DNA of 9,751 nt from Leptospira vanthielii serovar Holland str. Waz Holland = ATCC 700522 (GCF_000332455.1 NZ_AOGY02000050.1:1-9751), one strand, 5' to 3'; positions 1 through 6,888 are shown, counted from the stretch's first letter. Numbers and translations: made by a program. The notes: generated by a model from the letters alone, not told the origin.

Positions 1-47
1 ATGCAGGCTCAGCTCCGAGGAACGTCGTTTAGCCTCGTTCGTTATGC
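1..47 (+). repeat. attC site 1, right end only
   Basis: The window opens inside the repeat. GGCTCAGC at 6-13 and GAGGAACGTCG at 17-27 match the corresponding part of attC 4 (3939-3961). The L' segment is CGTTTAGCC and the end is GTTCGTTATGC, with the core GTTATGC at 41-47. The bases from 41 (GTTATGCGAATAATTTAAG) reappear as a reverse complement just before attC 2, with one extra C, so they belong to cassette 1. Confidence 0.8.
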
Positions 48-77
48 GAATAATTTAAGAAATTAATAAAAATAATA

Positions 78-789
78 ATGAAAAACCAAAAAATTATTAA
101 GAAGTATAACAGTTATCCTTATATTCTTCATATCTATAAATTTAATTGCACAATCGAACTCGACAACAGAAGCTAATAGACCGAGAAAAAAAATACATAT
201 GTATTTTGCTCCTACTGCTTTTTCAAAAAGTTCAATCAATCTACTCCAGAGTATCTCTAACAATCTATATTTCGGTTTTTCATATAGAACTGGTGAGCAA
301 CCAATTCAAAAACATGAAATCATGCCCGGAATTTATGAAGACTCAGTCGATATTCAAGAATTTAAAAGAACTAGGATGAATGAATATTTTGGATTGCGAA
401 CTCAATACTTCTTTTTTGGCAACATATATGGTAGCATAAATTTTGGTTTAAATAAAGCCTATAAAGAAGAACAAAAAAATCAATTCCTTGTTCAAGGTAA
501 CAATATTGATTTCAAACCATATCAAAAAGTGACTACTTTTTCCGATAGATATTCTGCTTCTCTAGGAATTGGATACAGAAAGGAAGTTTTCGATTTTTTT
601 ATTATTGGTACAGAATTTGAATATGGGATATTATCAACCAGAAGGGTGAACGAACATTATTCTTTTAATCCACAATATTTCTATGGATTACCAGATAATT
701 ATGTTACCGAACAAGTTTACCTAAGAGAAAAGAATCAACCTTCACGGGATTACATTAGTGTTTCTCTATACGCAGGGATTGCTTTATAA
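78..789 (+). CDS. Predicted outer-membrane beta-barrel protein with an N-terminal frameshift (cassette 1)
   Basis: The long frame from 199 (196 residues) continues upstream, open back to 82. There it encodes a clear signal peptide: KLL, then a hydrophobic stretch ITVILIFFISINLIA, then QSNS. This frame has no ATG, GTG or TTG before 199; a stop lies at 79-81. An ATG at 78 in the next frame reads MKNQK and enters the signal peptide only if one A is removed from the six-A run at 88-93. I therefore infer the gene starts at 78 and carries a one-base frameshift, so it is either broken or rescued by slippage. The mature part has alternating aromatic and polar residues (YFGLRTQYFFFGNIYGSINF and a final SVSLYAGIAL), as in outer-membrane barrels. 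I recognise no specific family. There is no good ribosome binding site. The stop lies 13 bases before attC 2. Confidence 0.6.
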
Positions 790-802
790 CCTTAAATTAC
801 TT

Positions 803-966
803 CGCATAACAGCGTGGAAACGCTGCGCTTCGGGACGAGCCCTCGCTTGGGCTGCGCCACATTTCCCTTCTGTCACTCGTTTGCATCCGCAAACTCCGTG
901 CCAGTCCCTAACGTCCCGTTCGGGACTCAGGGTCGGGAAACGTCGTCTCCACTAGTTCGTTATGCG
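803..966 (+). repeat. attC site 2 (closes cassette 1)
   Basis: It begins CGCATAAC (803-810) and ends CGTTATGCG (958-966). Inside the R boxes, GTGGAAACG pairs with CGTCTCCAC with a single A-C mismatch. Further in, TTTCCC pairs with GGGAAA, GTTTGC with GCAAAC (loop ATCC), and GTCCCG with CGGGAC. AGCCC and GGGCT make a local hairpin on the left. The 20 bases ending at 810 (CTTAAATTACTTCGCATAAC) are complementary to the start of cassette 1 at 41-59 apart from one added C at 800. Confidence 0.85.
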
Positions 967-992
967 ACATGCAAATTAAATAAGGAAAAAAA

Positions 993-2804
993 ATGGAAGA
1001 AGATAAATTAATAGAAGCATTTATAAAATCATCTAGTGAAATTTTTCTATCGAATATCGGCGAAGGGATTAAATCTCTAAAAGAAGAAACAATTTTATTT
1101 TTCCGCACAAATATTAAAAATTACTTAAAAAAAACCTTAAATAAAATTTCGCACGTAAAGACAATATTACACAAGTCAACGCCAGTTTATCTGTATGATA
1201 TATATGTTCCTTTGACAGTACAATCCGAAGATAATCAATTTCAATCAAAAGAATTACTAAACTTCATTAAAACCGACAATTTCTGTACAACATTAATTGG
1301 TGAAGCCGGAAGCGGAAAGAGCACATTTATAAAGGATCTCTTTATTCAATATATACTCGAAAAATCAAAAATTCCTTTGCTTATTGAACTAAGAAGCATT
1401 GATTTCGAAACCTCCACACTTGAATCTCACATAAAAAGCGAATTAAGTTATGATAATTTTCTACCCAATGAGACTATTTTTGAAAGAAAATTAAAAGATG
1501 GGTCTTTTGTATTTTTCTTAGATGGTTTTGATGAAATAAACTCATACAAGAAAAATAATTTAGCAAATTCACTTCAAAGTTTTATCAATAAATATAACGA
1601 AAATAAATTCATAATCACTTCGAGACCGTTTGCAAATATAGAATTATTAGCTGGATTTAGGAATTATAAAATATTACCCTTTACAGAATCGGAAATTAGG
1701 ATATTCGTAGAAAAGCAGCTAAAGAGCGATCCAAAACAAAGCAAGAAAATAATAGAGACACTTAAAGCTTTACCTAAAGAAAGCCCAATCCGGGAATATA
1801 TTTTCAATCCACTACTCCTCTCACTATTTATTCTAACATATCAAACAAACTCCTTAATTCCCAACAAACGTCATATATTCTATAGAAGGGTTATTGACGC
1901 CTTATTCATAACTCATGACAGTTTAAGTAAAATTGGGTTTGAACGTGAATATAAATCCGAATTGCCACAAGATAAAATAGAGGAAATATTAAAAAGATTC
2001 TCAGCTTTAACTTATTTTAAAAATTTGATAACATTTGATTCAACTGAAATAAATAAAAATCTTAACCTAATCAAAGAAAAAACTAATTTTGAATTTGATA
2101 ACAATGCATTTATCGAAGACATGAAAGTAGCTGCTTGTCTTTGGGTAGAAATTGAAGGAAAGTATACGTTTGCACACCGGTCAATACAAGAATATTTCAC
2201 AGCTCTTTATATCTCCAACTCAGAATCTTCCTCTATGGAGAAGCTTTTTAAAAAATTTAAGGTTAGTAGAATAAATCCTCACTCAGACCACTCCAATTTA
2301 CTTTCATTGTTAAAAGAAATGGCTCTATTACATTACAATAAGTTCTATCTTGAACCAATTTTAAATGAATTTCTAAAAAAAATGAAGGCAAACACAAAGG
2401 AAAACATTAAAAAGATTATCTGCAATCTCGCTACTGGACTAATATTTCATGACAATATTCCCCAAAAAAGTAAATTAAACAATATAGGAATTGGAATTGG
2501 ATCACTATACGATCATTATCAACTACTTACAAAAGAGTTCGAAAATATTCCATATTTTACCATTTTATATGAAACTATCCGAACAGAAGGAACCAAATAT
2601 TTCAAAGACAAACCGGAGTTTCACAACAATACTTTACTGAAATTTAATGATCATCCAAAATTTTTAGATCTATTGGCTTCCAATATTGGTTTAAAAAAAT
2701 TCTCAAAGGAAATGGTTAAAAATTTGAATAATTACCATAAATCATTAAAAATAAGTATTAATAATGAAATAAAAAAAGAGAAAGAATTAGTTGAGCTAAT
2801 CTAA
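993..2804 (+). CDS. NACHT-domain STAND NTPase, candidate anti-phage protein (cassette 2)
   Basis: This 603-residue protein has a complete NACHT module: Walker A GEAGSGKST at residues 103-111, Walker B FVFFLDGFDE at 172-181, and the sensor motif ITSRP at 208-212. NPLLLSL near 272-278 opens the winged-helix part, and FAHRSIQEYF near 393-402 is the usual end of bacterial NACHT modules. The first 100 residues (with VKTILHKSTPVYLYDIYVP before the ATPase) resemble the linker seen in many bacterial NACHT proteins. I see no nuclease, TIR or protease motif at the N terminus. The 200-residue C-terminal part is lysine- and asparagine-rich and unassigned; it may be sensor or effector. Bacterial NACHT proteins are a known group of anti-phage STAND ATPases; the defence role here is inference. 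AAGGAA at 982-987 gives a good ribosome binding site. The start lies only 27 bases after attC 2, leaving little room for a promoter. Its stop is 12 bases before attC 3. Confidence 0.88.
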   Translation: MEEDKLIEAFIKSSSEIFLSNIGEGIKSLKEETILFFRTNIKNYLKKTLNKISHVKTILHKSTPVYLYDIYVPLTVQSEDNQFQSKELLNFIKTDNFCTTLIGEAGSGKSTFIKDLFIQYILEKSKIPLLIELRSIDFETSTLESHIKSELSYDNFLPNETIFERKLKDGSFVFFLDGFDEINSYKKNNLANSLQSFINKYNENKFIITSRPFANIELLAGFRNYKILPFTESEIRIFVEKQLKSDPKQSKKIIETLKALPKESPIREYIFNPLLLSLFILTYQTNSLIPNKRHIFYRRVIDALFITHDSLSKIGFEREYKSELPQDKIEEILKRFSALTYFKNLITFDSTEINKNLNLIKEKTNFEFDNNAFIEDMKVAACLWVEIEGKYTFAHRSIQEYFTALYISNSESSSMEKLFKKFKVSRINPHSDHSNLLSLLKEMALLHYNKFYLEPILNEFLKKMKANTKENIKKIICNLATGLIFHDNIPQKSKLNNIGIGIGSLYDHYQLLTKEFENIPYFTILYETIRTEGTKYFKDKPEFHNNTLLKFNDHPKFLDLLASNIGLKKFSKEMVKNLNNYHKSLKISINNEIKKEKELVELI

Positions 2805-2816
2805 TATCATGCACGT

Positions 2817-2979
2817 CGCATAACAGCGTGGAAACGCTGCGCTTCGGCACAAGGCCTCGCTTGGGCTACGCCACATTTCCCTTCTGTCACTCGTTTGCAT
2901 CCGCAAACTCCGTGCCAGTCCCTAACGTCCCGTTGGGACTCAGGGTCGGGAAACGTCGTCTCCACTAGTTCGTTATGCG
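2817..2979 (+). repeat. attC site 3 (closes cassette 2)
   Basis: Very close in sequence to attC 2. It runs from CGCATAAC (2817-2824) to CGTTATGCG (2971-2979), with L boxes GTGGAAACG and CGTCTCCAC. The inner hairpin is GTCCCGTTGGGAC, one base pair shorter than in attC 2. The preceding bases GCACGTCGCATAAC (2811-2824) are complementary to the cassette 2 start GTTATGCGACATGC (959-972), with one A-C mismatch at 2814. Confidence 0.85.
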
Positions 2980-3004
2980 AACATTTCCGAAAGTCCAAAT
3001 AAAA

Positions 3005-3022
3005 ACGGGCGTCCGTGCCCGT
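3005..3022. repeat. Short hairpin ACGGGC-loop-GCCCGT upstream of the toxin promoter
   Basis: ACGGGC (3005-3010) and GCCCGT (3017-3022) form a perfect six-pair stem with loop GTCCGT. It lies between the end of attC 3 and the promoter of the HigBA-like operon. It is not followed by a T-run, so it is a weak terminator candidate; it may insulate the operon from upstream transcription. A second hairpin containing the same TCCG occurs after the operon (3775-3786). Confidence 0.45.
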
Positions 3023-3062
3023 AAGACAGATTAAATGGCATCAAGAATTAGATAGAATTTTC

Positions 3063-3090
3063 TTGACAGATATAACGCATATGTTATATT
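3063..3090 (+). promoter_or_regulatory. Promoter and overlapping operator of the HigBA-like operon
   Basis: TTGACA at 3063-3068 and TATATT at 3085-3090 form a sigma-70 type promoter with a 16-base spacer. An inverted repeat, TATAAC (3071-3076) and GTTATA (3083-3088), fills the spacer and overlaps the -10 box. This is the usual place for an antitoxin-bound operator. Transcription would start near 3097, essentially at the GTG codon at 3098, so the mRNA is probably leaderless. ATTTTCTTGACA (3057-3068) is shared exactly with the VapBC promoter at 6846-6857. Confidence 0.7.
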
Positions 3091-3097
3091 ACCTTCA

Positions 3098-3436
3098 GTG
3101 TATGAGATAAAAAGAACTGAAGAACTAATTCTTTGGATCAAGGAACTAGATAATGAAGCAAAAAAGGACATTTTAGTCTCTATCGAAATTCTTAAAGAAT
3201 TTGGTCCTAGGCTTGGACGGCCACATGTGGATACTATTACCGGATCTAAAATTAAAAATCTTAAAGAACTTAGAGTTAATAGTAAAAATAGACCTTTCCG
3301 AATTTTCTTCGTTTTTGATCCAAAGAGAAACGCTATTTTACTCATTGGTGGAAACAAAGCGACTTCAAAAAAATTCTATCCTGTGATGATCAAAAAAGCA
3401 GAAGAATTATATTCTGAATACTTGGGAGATTTGTAA
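3098..3436 (+). CDS. higB: RelE/HigB-type toxin, Gp49-like (cassette 3)
   Basis: A 112-residue protein with the pattern of Gp49-like HigB toxins, a branch of the RelE superfamily: an N-terminal helix pair (ELILWIKELDNEAKKDILVSI), GPRLGRPHVDTITGSKIKNLKELRV near 56-80, the basic strand RPFRIFFVFDP near 85-95, and AILLIGGNKATSKKFY near 98-113. Proteins of this family act as ribosome-dependent mRNA interferases. The start is the GTG at 3098, which aligns with the usual N terminus; no ATG exists in frame before the conserved part. No Shine-Dalgarno sequence is visible, in keeping with a leaderless transcript. The antitoxin gene follows after one base, giving the toxin-first order typical of higBA. 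Symbol given by family, not by a specific orthologue. Confidence 0.85.
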   Translation: MYEIKRTEELILWIKELDNEAKKDILVSIEILKEFGPRLGRPHVDTITGSKIKNLKELRVNSKNRPFRIFFVFDPKRNAILLIGGNKATSKKFYPVMIKKAEELYSEYLGDL

Positions 3437-3437
3437 T

Positions 3438-3767
3438 ATGGTTAAGAAAAAAATAAAAAAAGAATTAAAAAACTTCGACGCTGACCTAGAAAAATTTGTT
3501 CCACAAGATATCATTAATCAAGCTAAAGCTGAGGCCCAAAAACAAATTTTCAAATTGAAACTTGCTGAGTTAAGACAAAATCAAGGAATCAAACAAACTG
3601 ATGTTGATGGATTTTCACAAGTAAGTGTATCGAGAATCGAATCAAGAGCTGATATTAAAATCTCAACTCTGGTCGATTATGTTCATGCCTGCGGTTTCGA
3701 TGTTGAAATTAAAGCTGTTCCAAGAAGAAATAAAAAGAAAGAAGAGTTTCTTCTCTTAAAAGCCTAG
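3438..3767 (+). CDS. higA: HigA-type XRE-family antitoxin (cassette 3)
   Basis: A 109-residue protein with a lysine-rich N-terminal tail and a helix-turn-helix at about residues 42-72: LAELRQNQGIKQTDVDGF, then SQVSVSRIES as the recognition helix. It continues with DIKISTLVDYVHACGFDVEI, typical of HigA antitoxins partnered with Gp49-like toxins. It should neutralise the toxin encoded just upstream and repress the operon by binding the inverted repeat at 3071-3088. The gene starts one base after the toxin stop, with GGGAG at 3424-3428 as ribosome binding site. The basic C-terminal end (RRNKKKEEFLLLKA) is unremarkable. Confidence 0.85.
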   Translation: MVKKKIKKELKNFDADLEKFVPQDIINQAKAEAQKQIFKLKLAELRQNQGIKQTDVDGFSQVSVSRIESRADIKISTLVDYVHACGFDVEIKAVPRRNKKKEEFLLLKA

Positions 3768-3774
3768 CTAAAAC

Positions 3775-3786
3775 GCCATCCGTGGC
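3775..3786. terminator. Small hairpin after the HigBA-like operon, possible weak terminator
   Basis: GCCA (3775-3778) and TGGC (3783-3786) enclose loop TCCG, eight bases after the antitoxin stop. AAGCC at 3760-3764 could instead pair with GGCTT at 3784-3788. There is no following T-run, so intrinsic termination would be inefficient. Confidence 0.3.
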
Positions 3787-3814
3787 TTAACTAAATTATG
3801 TATCTCGGAAACGT

Positions 3815-3981
3815 CGCATAACAGCGGGGAAACGCTTCGCTTCGGCACTGCCGGCCTCGCTCGGTCTGCGACACATTCCTCTCCGTCACGCTTTGTTGCT
3901 CTCGCAAAAAGCGCGCCGACGCTAACGCCTACTACGTAGGCTCAGCTACGAGGAACGTCGTCTCCCCTAGTTCGTTATACG
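3815..3981 (+). repeat. attC site 4 (closes cassette 3)
   Basis: Runs from CGCATAAC (3815-3822) to CGTTATACG (3973-3981). The L boxes are GGGGAAACG and CGTCTCCCC, a compensating change from the GTGG/CCAC form in attC 2 and 3. The middle arm is TTCCTC pairing with GAGGAA in place of TTTCCC/GGGAAA. The inner hairpin is GCCTAC-TAC-GTAGGC in place of GTCCCG/CGGGAC. The bases TCGGAAACGTCGCATAAC (3805-3822) are complementary to the start of cassette 3 (2972-2990) apart from one gap and one substitution. The hybrid R boxes (CGCATAAC against GTTATACG) arise because the right one belongs to cassette 4. Confidence 0.85.
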
Positions 3982-3997
3982 CAATAATCCAAAATAT

Positions 3998-4606
3998 ATG
4001 AATAACATAAAAAAACTTTTAATATTATTCTCTCTTTTAGCAAATTGTTCATCATATCAAATTACTGAGAACAAAGGTATAAATCAGAAGGAAATTATTT
4101 GGATCTCTGCTTCGATAGGCTCAGATAATATACGAAATTATACACATCCAAATGACTCAGCAAATCTTTCTTTAAGAATTGCAAATCAGCTCAATAATTT
4201 AGATAATAAAAAGGATTATCGAGTTGCTTATAATAAAAATCAAAAATATTCAAATTTTCTTACGGATATTCAAATAAGGATACTTTCTTCAAAGACAGAA
4301 ATTCCAGAGAAATCACTACTTCCAACTATCTTCACGGCTGGACTATTTTTGCTATTCGGCGGAGATTCTTTCGAAGATACCCTTTTTGCTAAAATTGAAA
4401 TTTCTATCTTCGACGAAAATAAAAACAAAATAGAATCTAAATCTATGAATTTTTTACACAAAAAACAATACAACATTTATTCATATATTTTTCCCTTTAT
4501 TAACTATCGAGTTATGAATTTATCGGATTGCAACCCAAGGAACTCATTGGTTTTTTCCGATTTTATTTGCGATAATATTCTTACTTTAATTAAACATGAA
4601 AATTAA
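3998..4606 (+). CDS. Putative lipoprotein of unknown function (cassette 4, first gene)
   Basis: A 202-residue protein with a lipoprotein signal peptide: MNNIKKLLILFSLLANC, with LLANC as the lipobox and Cys17 as the predicted lipidated residue. The mature part is acidic-polar. It contains a hydrophobic, glycine-rich segment TIFTAGLFLLFGGD near residues 107-120, then a strand-rich stretch (AKIEISIFDENKNKIESKS) and YIFPFINYR near 164-172. I recognise no family. The start is 23 bases after the core of attC 4 and has no clear ribosome binding site or promoter of its own. Its last 11 bases overlap the next gene, so the two are co-translated and probably act together. The layout (lipobox, interrupted hydrophobic middle, FP motif late) resembles that of the second gene and may reflect distant common origin. 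Confidence 0.75.
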   Translation: MNNIKKLLILFSLLANCSSYQITENKGINQKEIIWISASIGSDNIRNYTHPNDSANLSLRIANQLNNLDNKKDYRVAYNKNQKYSNFLTDIQIRILSSKTEIPEKSLLPTIFTAGLFLLFGGDSFEDTLFAKIEISIFDENKNKIESKSMNFLHKKQYNIYSYIFPFINYRVMNLSDCNPRNSLVFSDFICDNILTLIKHEN

Positions 4607-5132
4607 ACTATTAATTCTACTTTCGCTAAATTTCTTTTCATGTTTGCTTCTAACAAAACAAATAGAAATAAACAATATAAATGAGAATAAACAACATGTA
4701 AATGTCATACTAAGTTTTGATTATGCTCACGAAATAAACGGTTCGCAAATAGAAATAACTTCAGAAGAAATCGAAGGAATATTTAGTTCGATAATTACCG
4801 GCCTAGAAAAAAATAATATTAAAACAGAAGGGAACGATTTCGAACAAATTATTGAAGTTAAAATAAGAATCAATGAAAGAAAAAATACTTATATCTCCAG
4901 AATTTCTGCATACACATATAGTTTGATACCTCACTACGTTTTAGTTGACTTAGAATACATATTAACGGTAAAAAATATAAATGGAGAAAAAATCAGATCT
5001 CATACATTCTTCTCAGAATCAAAAGGAATAAACTCCATAATTTTCTTTCCAATATCGCTTTTTTATAATCCAAAAAAAGCATTTTCCAATCATTTAATTG
5101 ATGCTACTGACCTATTAGTAAATCAAAGGTAA
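4596..5132 (+). CDS. Putative lipoprotein of unknown function (cassette 4, second gene)
   Basis: A 178-residue protein with signal peptide MKIKLLILLSLNFFSC; FFSC is the lipobox and Cys16 the predicted lipidated residue. The mature part includes QIIEVKIRINERKN near residues 88-101, the hydrophobic SLIPHYVLVDLEYILTVKNI near 109-128, and IIFFPISLFYNPKKAF near 147-162. No family is recognised. Its ATG overlaps the 3' end of the upstream lipoprotein gene by 11 bases (ATGAAAATTAA), so translation is likely coupled. The stop lies 13 bases before attC 5. Two-gene cassettes are less common than one-gene cassettes outside toxin-antitoxin pairs, which supports the idea that the two products form a unit. 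Confidence 0.75.
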   Translation: MKIKLLILLSLNFFSCLLLTKQIEINNINENKQHVNVILSFDYAHEINGSQIEITSEEIEGIFSSIITGLEKNNIKTEGNDFEQIIEVKIRINERKNTYISRISAYTYSLIPHYVLVDLEYILTVKNINGEKIRSHTFFSESKGINSIIFFPISLFYNPKKAFSNHLIDATDLLVNQR

Positions 5133-5145
5133 AGTTGGATTACTG

Positions 5146-5310
5146 CGTATAACAGCATGGAAACGCTGCGCTTCGGCACGAGGCCTCGCTTGGGCTGCGC
5201 CACATTTCCCTTCTGTCACTCGTTTGCATCCGCAAACTCCGTGCCAGTCCCTAACGTCCCGTTAACGGGACTCAGGGTCGGGAAACGTCGTCTCCACTAG
5301 TTCGTTAATT
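5146..5310 (+). repeat. attC site 5 (closes cassette 4)
   Basis: Runs from CGTATAAC (5146-5153) to GTTAATT (5304-5310). The L boxes ATGGAAACG and CGTCTCCAC carry A-C mismatches, which are T-G wobbles on the bottom strand. The inner hairpin is the perfect palindrome GTCCCGTTAACGGGAC. GGATTACTGCGTATAAC (5137-5153) is complementary to the cassette 4 start (3974-3990) except for one A-C mismatch at 5143. The right core GTTAATT is atypical and belongs to the ORF-less cassette 5. Confidence 0.85.
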
Positions 5311-5777
5311 GCAATTAGTTAATTCTATTCAAAAAAACCAGCGCGCAATTTTTCTTAAAAGCTGAAAGTCCAACTTTGCTCAATTCAATAATAGATCTTT
5401 ATATCGGTTTTATTACTTTGTTAATGATTCAGGCGTTTTAAAGAAAAGAATAAGAAATAAGAGATTTATTTCGCTACATTTCCTATTATTTTTTGGTCAC
5501 GGTTTGCATGATTCAAAAATGATTGTCGGGCTTTGAAGACAAAGAATAAGAATGAAAATTTGCGCACTGGGATTTCAAACACTTCGTATTATTAGCAAAT
5601 ACAACATAAAACCAACTGCAATTAACTACCGCTAACCACTTCGCTTCGGGACTTCGCCCTCGCTTGGCCTTCGGCACATAGGCTATTGTCACTCCTCTTG
5701 CTTACGCAAGCCTCGTGCCAATCCCTAACGCCTCCGTACGGAGGCTCAGGGTCAGCCTACGTTGGTTAGCTAGTTCG
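5305..5777 (+). mobile_element. ORF-less cassette 5 (473 bp)
   Basis: The unit between the G^TT points of attC 5 and attC 6 holds about 307 bases outside the repeats (5311-5617). No reading frame of useful length exists on either strand; the longest ATG-started frames are under about a dozen codons. It contains two imperfect direct copies of a 34-35 base segment. Its ends match each other: GCAATTAAC before attC 6 (5618-5626) is complementary to GTTAATTGC at 5304-5312. It is therefore a true cassette, not leftover spacer. It could be a decayed gene, a non-coding RNA or a promoter-bearing cassette; I see no convincing promoter. Confidence 0.7.
5423..5552 (+). repeat. Pair of imperfect direct repeats inside cassette 5
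   Basis: Copy A is 5423-5456 and copy B is 5518-5552. Both begin AATGATT, pass through a GGC-TTT-AAGA core and end AAGAATAAGAA, with a few substitutions and one length difference. They are spaced 95 bases start to start. They may be remnants of a duplicated gene end or of a dispersed intergenic repeat. Confidence 0.5.
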
Positions 5778-5784
5778 TTAAGCG
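5618..5784 (+). repeat. attC site 6 (closes cassette 5)
   Basis: Runs from GCAATTAAC (5618-5626) to GTTAAGCG (5777-5784). It is the most divergent copy. After the core comes TACC instead of AGC, and the L boxes are GCTAACCA and TGGTTAGC, a different class from the GGAAACG boxes of attC 2-5. The arm is TAGGCT/AGCCTA, the tip hairpin CTTGC-TTAC-GCAAG, and the inner hairpin the palindrome GCCTCCGTACGGAGGC. Confidence 0.82.
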
Positions 5785-5796
5785 CAATTACTTAAA

Positions 5797-6474
5797 ATGC
5801 TTCTTGAAAATCACAAAAAAATAACTGAAAAAGATTTAGAATCTGCAAACTTAATATGGAATTTTCTTTCTATTCGGGATACCTTTCAAAAATCAGATCT
5901 AATATTTGTCTTATGTAGTCATGATTTGAGAGTTGCGAAATATGCCGTTGATCTTTATAAACAAGGTTTAGCCAAATATATACTCTTTTCAGGTGGTTTA
6001 AATTTCTTTACCAAACATATTTTCCCTAATTCAGAAGCTGAAGCTTTTGCAAATTTAGCAATCTCTGAAAATATTCCAAAAGAATTCATAATTATAGAAA
6101 ATAAATCCTCCAATACAGGGGAAAATATTCAATTTTCTAAACAACTCCTCTATTCTTTGAATCTAAAATTCGAAAATATCATCGCTGTTCAGAAACCTTC
6201 AATGACTTTAAGAATTAAGTTAGCATTAGATAAACAGTGGCCTGATGGAAATTTTTCTATTGCTTCACCAAACTATAGTCTTTTTGATGCTCCGCATTCA
6301 CATAGTAACCTTTTTATGATTATTAATGAAATCGTTGGTGATCTACAAAGGATTATTGAATATCCGAAATTAGGTTTTCAATCAGATACGATTATTCCAG
6401 ATCAAATAATTTTAGCTTACTGTCAATTAATTGAAAATGGCTATAATTTACATTTAAACAAAGCAATTTTTTGA
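5797..6474 (+). CDS. YdcF/SanA/ElyC-like DUF218 protein (cassette 6)
   Basis: A 225-residue protein matching the DUF218 family. It has the N-terminal strand and loop DLIFVLCSHDLRVAKYAVDLY near residues 34-54 and KYILFSGG at 60-67. The conserved acidic motif SEAEAFANLAISENIP is near 79-94, and IIIENKSSNTGENIQFS near 98-114 carries the S-T-E signature. IIAVQKPSMTLRIKLAL near 128-144 follows. There is no membrane helix, so it resembles the soluble YdcF branch rather than the membrane-anchored SanA and ElyC. E. coli YdcF was reported to bind S-adenosylmethionine; the biochemical role of the family is not settled. The ATG at 5797 lies 13 bases after attC 6, with no ribosome binding site, so expression probably depends on a start within or beyond the attC. 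Confidence 0.8.
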   Translation: MLLENHKKITEKDLESANLIWNFLSIRDTFQKSDLIFVLCSHDLRVAKYAVDLYKQGLAKYILFSGGLNFFTKHIFPNSEAEAFANLAISENIPKEFIIIENKSSNTGENIQFSKQLLYSLNLKFENIIAVQKPSMTLRIKLALDKQWPDGNFSIASPNYSLFDAPHSHSNLFMIINEIVGDLQRIIEYPKLGFQSDTIIPDQIILAYCQLIENGYNLHLNKAIF

Positions 6475-6486
6475 AATTCTAAATTT

Positions 6487-6525
6487 AGGTTAATATTAAA
6501 GATATTCTGCTAACCTTCATTTTTT
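6487..6525 (+). terminator. Probable rho-independent terminator after the DUF218 gene
   Basis: AGGTTA (6487-6492) pairs with TAACCT (6511-6516); the inner ATAT segments can extend the stem. An eight-T run follows after TCA. The stem is AT-rich and bulged, so efficiency is uncertain. The remaining bases up to attC 7 (6526-6634) are AT-rich and I see no gene there. AAATTCTAA at 6474-6482 and TTAGAATTT at 6593-6601 are an inverted pair bracketing this spacer. Confidence 0.45.
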
Positions 6526-6634
6526 TTAAAAAAAATCTAAATTCGAAAAAACGAAGAGTTGAAAAAATAAAAGAAAGTAATATTGTTTTAGATTAGAATT
6601 TTATACGAAATAAGCTCTTACAAATAAGTAACTG

Positions 6635-6800
6635 CGCTTAACAGCAGCTAACCGCTTCGCTTCGGGACGAGCCCTCGCTCGGTCTGCGACACATAGGCTT
6701 CTGGCACTCCCCTTGCCTGCGCAAGTGTCGTGGCCAGTCCCTAACGTCCCGTTCCGGGACTCAGGGCCAGCCTACGTCGGTTAGCCTAGTTCGTTATACG
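6635..6800 (+). repeat. attC site 7 (closes cassette 6)
   Basis: Runs from GCGCTTAAC (near 6634-6642) to GTTATACG (6793-6800). The L boxes are GCTAACCG and CGGTTAGC, compensating the A/T pair of attC 6 by G/C. The arm is TAGGCT/AGCCTA, the tip hairpin CTTGC-CTGC-GCAAG and the inner hairpin GTCCCG-TTC-CGGGAC. AAGTAACTGCGCTTAAC (6626-6642) is complementary to the start of cassette 6 (5777-5793) with one A-C mismatch at 6632. Confidence 0.85.
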
Positions 6801-6851
6801 AAATTTGTGCAAATTTGCTTTTTAAAACATAAAAAATGAGGAAAGATTTTC

Positions 6852-6888
6852 TTGACAAGAGAAAGAAGATGTAATACGCTTGTATTAC
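6852..6888 (+). promoter_or_regulatory. Promoter and operator of the VapBC operon
   Basis: TTGACA at 6852-6857 is a consensus -35 box. The -10 box is less clear: TACGCT (6875-6880, 17-base spacer) or TAATAC (6872-6877, short spacer). A perfect inverted repeat, GTAATAC (6871-6877) and GTATTAC (6882-6888) with a four-base centre, covers this region and is the likely VapB-VapC operator. The ATG at 6898 is only nine bases beyond it, so the 5' leader is very short and lacks a ribosome binding site. Confidence 0.65.

Noticed and set aside
758..1108. Overlapping small ORFs on both strands across attC 2 (and similar ones across attC 3 at 2807-2998).
   Set aside because: They are made by the GC-rich, stop-poor repeat itself, have no ribosome binding sites, and differ only as the repeats differ. 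The repeat is explained as a structural DNA site.
2012..2200. Minus-strand ORF inside the NACHT gene.
   Set aside because: It is a shadow of the strongly supported plus-strand NACHT frame with no start signal.
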